A DNA stretch of 64,000 nucleotides, taken from positions 124,001-188,000 of the forward strand of contig NZ_JBOHGB010000001.1 of NCBI RefSeq assembly GCF_050699935.1, given 5' to 3'. The translations under genes and the position numbers were made by a program. The first letter of the stretch is position 1, and each line of letters opens with the position of its first letter. Shown here piece after piece: positions 58,426 to 64,000 of this stretch. Source of the stretch: Actinophytocola sp050699935. GTDB taxonomy: Bacteria > Actinomycetota > Actinomycetes > Mycobacteriales > Pseudonocardiaceae. The notes under the pieces are model-generated. The model was not told the origin of the DNA. It saw only the letters and a list, made by a program, of their open reading frames with translations, and made no database searches.

Positions 58426-60000
58426 TCAGCCGCCGAGCAGCCCGCGGCCCAGCTCGCCCAGTTCCTCGAACGACGTCAGGTCCGCGACCCGCCACCCGTC
58501 CAGGTCGTACTCGGCCAGGCACCGGTCGACGAGCTCCTTGTACCCGTCGAGCTGCCCGTCGCCCAGCTGCCCGAACAGCAGCTCCACCCGGGTGTTCTCG
58601 TGGTTGCCCGCGTAGTTGCGCTCGTAGAGCTCGTGCCGGCCGCCGAACTCGGTGCCGACCGCGTCCCACAGCAGCTTCATGACCTTCACCCGCTCGACCG
58701 CGTCGACGCCGTGCGAGCCACGCAGATACTTGTCCAGGTACGGGCGGACGTCCGGGTTCTGGAAGTCCTTCGCGCTGGAGTTCAGGTAGATCAGTCCACT
58801 CGCGACGTCCTGCAGGACGATCTCGCGGATCCGCGCGTAGCCGAGCTGGGAGAACCACCGGTACGCCAGGCCGTAGCGCGGGTTGGGCAGCACCGCTCCG
58901 CCCCGCCACGGCACCGGGTTGCGGGCGGCCGCGTCGGAGAAGGCCCAGAACAGGTTCCGCCAGGCGAGCACCTCACCCAGCCTCGACTGCACGCCGCGGA
59001 AGTCGCTGACCCCGGTGATCTCCAGCGCCTTGGCCAGCAGGCCGGCGAGGAACTCGAGCTTCACCGCGAGCCGGGTACAGCCGTGGAAGGTGAACCGCTC
59101 GATGAACCCGGACTGCCCGGTGAACATGCCGACCTTGGCGACGTCACCGTAGATGAACACGTTCTCCCACGGGATGAGCACCTTGTCCAGCACCAGGATG
59201 GTGTCGTTCTCGTCCAGCCGGGACGACAGCGGGTAGTCGAACGGGCTGCCGGTCAGGGCGGTCGCGGCCGTGTAGGACTGACGGCAGATCAGCTTCATCC
59301 CGCGCGCGTTCATCGGCACGGTGGCCACGAGGGCGAACTTGCGGTCCTTGATCGGCAGCCCGTAGTGGGCGATGAAGTTGTAGTGGGTCAGCGCCGACCC
59401 GGTCGCCACGACCTTCGCCCCGCTGACGATCAGCCCGTCGTCGGTCTCGCGTTCCACGTGGACGAACACGTCGGCGACCTCGTCCGGCGGCCGGTCCCGG
59501 TCCACCGGCGGGTGCACGATCGCGTGGTTCCAGTACAGGACCTTCTCCTGCGACTCCCGGTACCAGCGCCGCGCGTTGTCGGCGAAGGGGCGGTAGAAGT
59601 CGGCGTTCGCGCCGAGCGTGCCGAGGAACGACGCCTTGTAGTCGGGGCTGCGGCCCATCCAGCCGTAGCTCATCCGCGCCCACGCGGCGATCGCCCGCTG
59701 GTCGGCGACGAGATCCTCCGCGCTGTGGGGCGTGGTGTAGAAGCGGTGGGTGTAGCCGCCGGGGCCGCCGGCGTCGGTGGCCGTGGTGAGCACGTCGCGG
59801 TGCTCGGGGTCGTGCAGCGCGTCGTAGAGCCGCGCCGTCATCCGCACCGGGTTGCGGAACGCGGGATGCTCGGTCACGTCCTTGACCCGCTCGCCGTAGA
59901 GGTAGATCTCGCGGTCGTCGCGCAGGCTCTCGACGTACTCGGCGCCGGTGAGCGGCCGGGTCTGCTCGGTCACGTGGTCACCGCTCTCGTGTGCTGGCAT
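58426..60000 (-). CDS. HpaB-type flavin hydroxylase (SgcC-like)
   Basis: 524 residues. The N-terminus RPLTGAEYVESLRDDREIYLYGERVKDVT and the body (YGWMGRSPDYKASF, RRWYRESQEKVLYWNHAI, LIPWENVFIYGD) belong to the 4-hydroxyphenylacetate 3-monooxygenase family, close to SgcC of C-1027. SgcC adds a ring hydroxyl to a PCP-tethered chloro-beta-tyrosyl group using FADH2. Here the expected substrate is the aryl group of the A-PCP module. The flavin reductase partner is not in the window. Confidence 0.92.
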   Translation of the reverse strand: MPAHESGDHVTEQTRPLTGAEYVESLRDDREIYLYGERVKDVTEHPAFRNPVRMTARLYDALHDPEHRDVLTTATDAGGPGGYTHRFYTTPHSAEDLVADQRAIAAWARMSYGWMGRSPDYKASFLGTLGANADFYRPFADNARRWYRESQEKVLYWNHAIVHPPVDRDRPPDEVADVFVHVERETDDGLIVSGAKVVATGSALTHYNFIAHYGLPIKDRKFALVATVPMNARGMKLICRQSYTAATALTGSPFDYPLSSRLDENDTILVLDKVLIPWENVFIYGDVAKVGMFTGQSGFIERFTFHGCTRLAVKLEFLAGLLAKALEITGVSDFRGVQSRLGEVLAWRNLFWAFSDAAARNPVPWRGGAVLPNPRYGLAYRWFSQLGYARIREIVLQDVASGLIYLNSSAKDFQNPDVRPYLDKYLRGSHGVDAVERVKVMKLLWDAVGTEFGGRHELYERNYAGNHENTRVELLFGQLGDGQLDGYKELVDRCLAEYDLDGWRVADLTSFEELGELGRGLLGG

Positions 60001-60002
60001 GG

Positions 60003-61247
60003 TCAGCTCGCCACGTCGAAGACCAGCTTGGCGAGCTCGCGGTTCGCCACGCTGGCCAGGAAGATGCTCACCCCCGCGTGGCTGTGCAGGGTCGACATGT
60101 CCCGCCAGACCCGCTCGATGCGAGCCCCCGCACGCACCGCGCTCGACCCCGCGGTCGGGAACAGCTGGTCGGATACCGCGCTCCAGCACAGCCGGACGGC
60201 CTCGCGGCTGATCGTGGACAGTCGCAGGTCCACCTCGCGGGTGAACGCCGCCGAGCCGCGCTCGGCCGTCTGCTCCCACTGCCGCACGGCGTCCGCGAGC
60301 GCCGCCTCGGCGGCCGCGATCCGGCCCGCCGCCTCGCCGTAGCGGAGCTGGTAGTCCGGGTCCTCGGCGCGGAGGGTGATCGGCGGGAAGATCGTCATTC
60401 GGCCGCGCATCAGCTCCGCGTAGGCGTCCAGGGCGCCGGTGGCCATGCCGACCGAGAGCGCGCCGAGCTGGAACTGCAGCGAGCTCAGCACCCCGCCGCC
60501 GTACATGGCGTTGCCGTGCAGCTCCCGCCCGACGGTGCCGTCGACGACGGTCGCCTGGCCCATGTGCGTGCCGGGCAGTGCGAAGTGCGCGGGGATGTGC
60601 GCCTTCTCGATCGCGACGCTGTGCGAGCCGCTGCCCCTCAGGCCCAGCTGCGCGCCCCAGTCGTCGAGCCGCCGCCATTGCGCGCGCGGCACGACGAACA
60701 TCATCGGCGCGGGCGGCTCGCCGTCCGCACCCGCCACCAGGGTGTGGCCGATGAAGTGGGTCGCGTAGGGCGAGCCCGAGCTGTAGCCGAAAACGCCGTC
60801 GATGATCCAGCCGCCGTCCTCGGCCCGCTCGGCGATCCCGACCGGCGCGACCGTGGCCGGGCAGATGAAGTCGCCACCGGCGAACAGCTCGTCCTGTGTG
60901 GACTCGTCGAACAGCGCGGCGGCCAGGAGGGCGTGCGCCGCGCCGAACGTGTACATCCACGCCGTCGACGGGCAGCCGCGGGCGAGCGCGGACACCACCC
61001 GCAGGTACGTGCCGAGGCCGAACTCGTAGCCGCCGTAGCGCCGCGGCACCAGGAGCCGGTACATGCCCGCGCCGAGGAACTCGTTGTGCGTGTCCAGCGC
61101 GTAGTACCCGCGCTGCTCGGTCTCCGCCTGCCGGTCGACGAGGGTCGCCGCGATCCGCTTGGCGCGGGTGACGACCTCCTCGGGCGTCAGCCCAGGCTCT
61201 GGTGGGGACGGGTAGCCGTTCGCTGGCACGCTCCTGGCGGCTGTCAT
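60003..61247 (-). CDS. acyl-CoA-dehydrogenase-fold flavin monooxygenase, copy 1
   Basis: 414 residues from ATG 61247. N-terminal RLLVPRRYGGYEFGLGTYL, the CPSTAWMYTFGAAH segment and C-terminal acyl-CoA_dh_2-like domain indicate group D flavin monooxygenases (HsaA/DszC-like) rather than a classic beta-oxidation enzyme. These use reduced flavin for hydroxylation. Its stop lies two bases before the SgcC-like start, so they are co-translated; both probably share a flavin reductase. Confidence 0.85.
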   Translation of the reverse strand: MTAARSVPANGYPSPPEPGLTPEEVVTRAKRIAATLVDRQAETEQRGYYALDTHNEFLGAGMYRLLVPRRYGGYEFGLGTYLRVVSALARGCPSTAWMYTFGAAHALLAAALFDESTQDELFAGGDFICPATVAPVGIAERAEDGGWIIDGVFGYSSGSPYATHFIGHTLVAGADGEPPAPMMFVVPRAQWRRLDDWGAQLGLRGSGSHSVAIEKAHIPAHFALPGTHMGQATVVDGTVGRELHGNAMYGGGVLSSLQFQLGALSVGMATGALDAYAELMRGRMTIFPPITLRAEDPDYQLRYGEAAGRIAAAEAALADAVRQWEQTAERGSAAFTREVDLRLSTISREAVRLCWSAVSDQLFPTAGSSAVRAGARIERVWRDMSTLHSHAGVSIFLASVANRELAKLVFDVAS

Positions 61248-61547
61248 GTCCTGGTCATTCCTTCCCGCACGAGGGTCGGCTCCGAGCATCACACCGGTGT
61301 TCGGGGGCGGACATCCTTGTGAATGCGGTGTTCTCGTCGCAGGCTGGAGTCCTAGGACACGGGGGAGCGGGAGTCCTCGACGAAGCCGAGTGAGAGTCTC
61401 ATGTCGACCGTGAGCGAAACCCGCAAGCCGGGAGATGCATCCGGCCCCCCGTCAGGGCAATCTCGAGACGAACAGCCGCGGACGCCGGCCCAGCCTCGCG
61501 CGACTTGGTGTTCGTTCTCGCCCCGTTTCCGTTGCTTGGAGGACATC

Positions 61548-62726
61548 TTGGCCACCACGATCCCAGCGCGCGAGCAACTCGTGCGCAAGGCGTCGGACCT
61601 GACCCCGCTCCTGCGCAAGCACGCGTCCTGGGCCGAGGAGAACCGCCGGCTGCACGACGAGGCGATCGAGGCGCTGGCCGACGCCGGCGTGTTCAAGTTG
61701 CGGCGGCCCAAGCACTACGGCGGGTACGAGGTGGACACCAGCACGCTGGTCGACGTCGGCACGGCGCTCGGCCGGGGTTGCGGCTCCACCTCGTGGGTGG
61801 CGTCGGTGTACTGGATCCCGACCTGGATGGCCTGCCAGTTCCCGGACGTGGTGCAGGACGAGGTGTTCGCGACCCCGGATGTCCGGGTGTGCGGGACGCT
61901 GAGCCCGTCGGGGATGGCCGCCCCGGTCGACGGCGGCGTCGTGGTGAACGGCAAGTGGGGCTTCATCAGCGGCGCCCACCACGCGCACTGGCAGGAGATC
62001 ATCGCGATCCTGGTCCCGCCGGACGGCGAGCCGTACCCGATCATGGCCCTGGTGCCGATGTCGGACCTGCTCGTGGTGGACGACTGGGACACGTCGGGGC
62101 TGCGCGGCACGGGCAGTGTCAGCACGGTGGCGAAGGACCTGTTCATCCCGCAGGAACGCGTCCTTCCACTGCCGGTCGTGCTGCAGGGGCAGACCGCCTC
62201 CAAGCGCAACGCCACCTCGCCCATCTACCGCGCGCCGCTGCTGCCGGTCGCCTCCGCGTCCTCGGTCGGCACGATCGTGGGCATGGCGAAGGGCGCCAGG
62301 GACGTGTTCCTGAACCGGCTCCCCGGCCGCAAGATCACCTACACCGAGTACGAAAGCCAGCGCGAGGCGCCGATCACCCACTTCCAGATGGCCGAGGCGA
62401 CCTTGAAGATCGACCAGGCCGACTTCCACGCGCGGCGCCTCGCGGACCTGGTGGACACCAAGTGCGCGGAGGGCACCGAGTGGAAGCTCGAGGAGCGCGC
62501 CCGGTCGCGGGCCGACGTCGGCGCGGTGGTCCGGCTGGCCAAGGAGTCGGTGGACATCTTCGCGACGGCCAGTGGCGGCACCTCCATCTACAGCGGGATC
62601 CCCATCCAGCGGATCAATCGTGACGTCCAGGCGGTTCACCAGCACGCGCTGATGCACCCGAACACGAACGCCGAGCTCTACGGCCGGGTGCTGTGCGGCC
62701 TCGAGCCCAACACGCTCTACATCTAG
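61548..62726 (+). CDS. acyl-CoA-dehydrogenase-fold flavin monooxygenase, copy 2
   Basis: 392 residues from the TTG at 61548, favoured by GGAGGA just upstream; an ATG at 61401 would add 49 low-complexity residues and has no ribosome site. RRPKHYGGYEVDTSTL, GRGCGSTSWVASVY and the C-terminal helix bundle match copy 1 and the group D monooxygenases. Divergent from copy 1 over about 300 bases. Probably hydroxylates the enediyne core or an aryl group. It heads the short operon that includes SgcJ. Confidence 0.85.
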   Translation: MATTIPAREQLVRKASDLTPLLRKHASWAEENRRLHDEAIEALADAGVFKLRRPKHYGGYEVDTSTLVDVGTALGRGCGSTSWVASVYWIPTWMACQFPDVVQDEVFATPDVRVCGTLSPSGMAAPVDGGVVVNGKWGFISGAHHAHWQEIIAILVPPDGEPYPIMALVPMSDLLVVDDWDTSGLRGTGSVSTVAKDLFIPQERVLPLPVVLQGQTASKRNATSPIYRAPLLPVASASSVGTIVGMAKGARDVFLNRLPGRKITYTEYESQREAPITHFQMAEATLKIDQADFHARRLADLVDTKCAEGTEWKLEERARSRADVGAVVRLAKESVDIFATASGGTSIYSGIPIQRINRDVQAVHQHALMHPNTNAELYGRVLCGLEPNTLYI

Positions 62727-62760
62727 CCCGGGGTTCGTCGACACCAGGAGGAGAGCCAGC

Positions 62761-63192
62761 ATGACCACCGATGCGGACAAGGCCGCGATCGCCGCGCTGA
62801 CCCAGAAAGTCGTCGCCGCCTGGGCGTACCAGGACGCGGCGACCTTCGCGAGCGTGTTCACCGAGGACGGCACCATGATCCTGGCCGGCGTGTTCTGCAC
62901 CGGCCGCGACGAGATCCGCGACCACATGGCCGCGGAGTTCGAGGGCCGGTACAAGGGCACCCAGGTGACCGGCAAGCCGATCAGCATCCGGTCGCTCGGC
63001 GAGGACGCGGCGATCCTGCTGAGCCAGGGCGGTGTCCTGGAGTCCGGCGAGACCGAGGTCTCGGAGGGCAGCGCCATCCATGCCTCCTGGCTGGTGGTCC
63101 GCCAGGACGGCCAGTGGCGGTTGATCGCGTACCAGAACACCCCGCGCTTCGACGCGAACGCGACTCGTGGGAGCGCCGACCGCGCCGCCTGA
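62761..63192 (+). CDS. sgcJ-like: SgcJ/EcaC-family enediyne protein (NTF2-like)
   Basis: 143 residues; ATG behind AGGAGGAG. It matches the SgcJ/EcaC pattern closely: KVVAAWAYQDAATFASVFTEDG, GRDEIRDHMAAEF, YKGTQVTGKPISIRSLG, GGVLESGETEV and WRLIAYQNTP. SgcJ homologues recur next to enediyne PKS genes and are needed for core formation, with a NTF2-like fold. It is separated from the convergent PKS end by a perfect 21-bp hairpin. Confidence 0.92.
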   Translation: MTTDADKAAIAALTQKVVAAWAYQDAATFASVFTEDGTMILAGVFCTGRDEIRDHMAAEFEGRYKGTQVTGKPISIRSLGEDAAILLSQGGVLESGETEVSEGSAIHASWLVVRQDGQWRLIAYQNTPRFDANATRGSADRAA

Positions 63193-63424
63193 CCGCGAGC
63201 TCACGCCAGGGCCGTTGTCCGTCAGAAGACGGGCAGCGGCCCTGATGCTGTTGCACCGGGCGAGGTCCGGTCGTCCTCGGGGAATCTTGAGGAGGACTGC
63301 GACGGCGGGATGGGGAGTTGCTGCGGAGTCGCACTCGTCGACCCCGGAGACGTGTAGGTGGCGGTCTGTTCATGCTCACCCCGGGAGCGACCGCCGTGCT
63401 TCCCAGCGAGCGGTGACGCACTAG

Positions 63425-63472
63425 GACCGCAGGGATCGCCGCCGCTCTCGGGCGGCGGCGATCCCTGCGGTC
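63425..63472. terminator. 21-bp bidirectional terminator
   Basis: Perfect 21-bp stem (63425-63445 with 63452-63472) and a 6-base loop TCTCGG, between SgcJ (plus) and the PKS end (minus). The strongest hairpin in the window. Confidence 0.85.
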
Positions 63473-63511
63473 AACGCCTTTCTCTGCCGGCAGCCGGCGG
63501 ACTGGCCACAC

Positions 63512-64000
63512 TCACTCCTGTCCGGACAGGACGGCGAACACCACCGGGGTGGCGAGGTCGTTGAAGGTGGTCACCCAGGTGGCGATCCGGGCGTCTCCGG
63601 TGGAGAGCACGACCCAACCGTCCGGCGTGACCCGGTCGACGGTGAGGTCCCGCGTCGTCGTGCCGGTCTTGCGCAGGCATTCGAGCGCGCTCCACGCCCG
63701 GGTGCCGGCCGTGTCGGCGTCCTCGCCGGCCTCGGCCATCACCAGGTCGCGGACGCGGCGCAGCCCGTCACCGAGCAGCCCGGCCCAGTCCTCCTCCGCG
63801 CGGTGCACCACGGTCTCGACATCGCAGCCCAGCCGGCCCGACCCGGTCACCACCACGCTCACACCGGCACCGTGGGACGCCGAGATCGCCGTGCCGTCCA
63901 GCTCCGGCTTGCCGTCCGGCCGGTACCGCACGGCCACCGGGCCGCCGACGGCGCGGCTGGCGGCGAGCTCGGTCTGCGCCTGCCGGTCGGCCGGTACGCC
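63512..64000 (-). CDS. pksE: C-terminus of enediyne polyketide synthase PksE (PPTase domain), truncated by window edge
   Basis: The frame is open to the window end, at least 162 codons, and ends at 63512. The visible part is a phosphopantetheinyl-transferase-like domain: RYRPDGKPELDG, ISASHGAG, GRLGCDVETV and WSALECLRKTG. The last motif, the long low-similarity tail (GWVVLSTGDARIATWVTTF ... VVFAVL) and the absence of a start near GTG 63937 point to the C-terminal PPTase domain of an iterative enediyne PKS and not to a free PPTase. PksE self-phosphopantetheinylates through this domain. The rest (KS-AT-ACP-KR-DH) would lie to the right. Identity depends on that flanking DNA. Confidence 0.72.
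   Translation of the reverse strand, partial: GVPADRQAQTELAASRAVGGPVAVRYRPDGKPELDGTAISASHGAGVSVVVTGSGRLGCDVETVVHRAEEDWAGLLGDGLRRVRDLVMAEAGEDADTAGTRAWSALECLRKTGTTTRDLTVDRVTPDGWVVLSTGDARIATWVTTFNDLATPVVFAVLSGQE

Noticed and set aside
57049..60342. 1097-codon plus-strand frame
   Set aside because: Antisense to the antiporter and hydroxylase genes; no recognisable domain.
63512..64000. Free-standing phosphopantetheinyl transferase
   Set aside because: The frame is open to the window edge with no start near 63937, and the ECLRKTG and VVFAVL tail resemble the PksE domain. Left at moderate confidence.
1..64000. tRNA, rRNA, CRISPR arrays, insertion sequences or riboswitches
   Set aside because: None could be supported. 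Hairpins found are terminator-like, and no transposase, spacer array or tRNA cloverleaf was seen by eye.

Overview
High-GC actinobacterial DNA from inside one large natural-product gene cluster. The case rests on the GC-rich third codon positions, GTG/TTG starts, rare TTA (bldA-type) codons, a SARP-type regulator, an AfsA-like gene and dense tailoring genes. The product class is best fixed at the right edge. A reading frame running off the end (63512-64000, minus) looks like the C-terminal phosphopantetheinyl-transferase domain of an iterative enediyne polyketide synthase (PksE). The neighbouring gene at 62761-63192 is a clear SgcJ/EcaC-type protein. An SgcC-like hydroxylase, an SgcC3-like halogenase and an SgcC5-like condensation enzyme agree with this. 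I read the window as the peripheral part of a nine-membered-type enediyne cluster; the core genes would lie to the right. I cannot name a genus or an exact product.

Layout. (1) 1-9.9 kb: a tiny secreted peptide, a large SARP-NB-ARC-TPR regulator, an HxlR-family regulator, a molybdopterin oxidoreductase, a flavin monooxygenase and an SDR. (2) 10-19.4 kb: an aryl-acid module made of a stand-alone condensation enzyme, a hydroxymandelate-synthase-like dioxygenase, a flavin halogenase, an A-PCP protein and an MbtH protein, followed by an ACP, an asparagine-synthase-like amidotransferase and an AfsA-like protein. (3) 19.4-20.9 kb: a Tat-exported multicopper oxidase. (4) 32.2-21.0 kb, minus strand: a 13-gene, mostly overlapping operon encoding an amino-acid ligase, carrier protein, acyl-CoA-dehydrogenase-type oxidase, ectoine-synthase-like cupin, transglutaminase-like protein, homologues of TrpD, TrpA, TrpB2, TrpF and TrpC, UbiD and UbiX, and a LysE exporter. 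Key substrate residues of TrpD and TrpC are altered, so it looks like a pseudo-tryptophan pathway rather than a housekeeping trp operon. (5) 32.6-40.2 kb: a solute-binding protein without a signal peptide, a scar region with a short peptide ORF and a broken ATP-grasp gene, then aminopentose genes and a glycosyltransferase. (6) 40.3-55.7 kb: DoxX, a free-standing TSCPD domain, a second flavin monooxygenase, two MFS pumps, an acyltransferase, a second glycosyltransferase, a B12-radical-SAM enzyme, a DegT aminotransferase, two methyltransferases and a YceI-like protein. (7) 56.1-64 kb: a second HxlR regulator, an antiporter, the SgcC-like hydroxylase, two acyl-CoA-dehydrogenase-fold enzymes, SgcJ and the PksE end.

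How the parts may work together (inference). The aryl-acid module would make and chlorinate a mandelyl-type acid on the PCP, hydroxylate it with the SgcC-like enzyme and attach it to the enediyne core with the condensation enzyme. The UDP-glucose dehydrogenase, decarboxylase, C-methyltransferase, DegT aminotransferase and glycosyltransferases would supply a branched aminopentose like madurosamine. The pseudo-tryptophan operon would make an unusual fused heteroaromatic amino acid or acyl group. That operon, with its altered TrpD/TrpC residues, is the strongest candidate here for an undescribed system. No chromoprotein apoprotein gene was recognised in the window.
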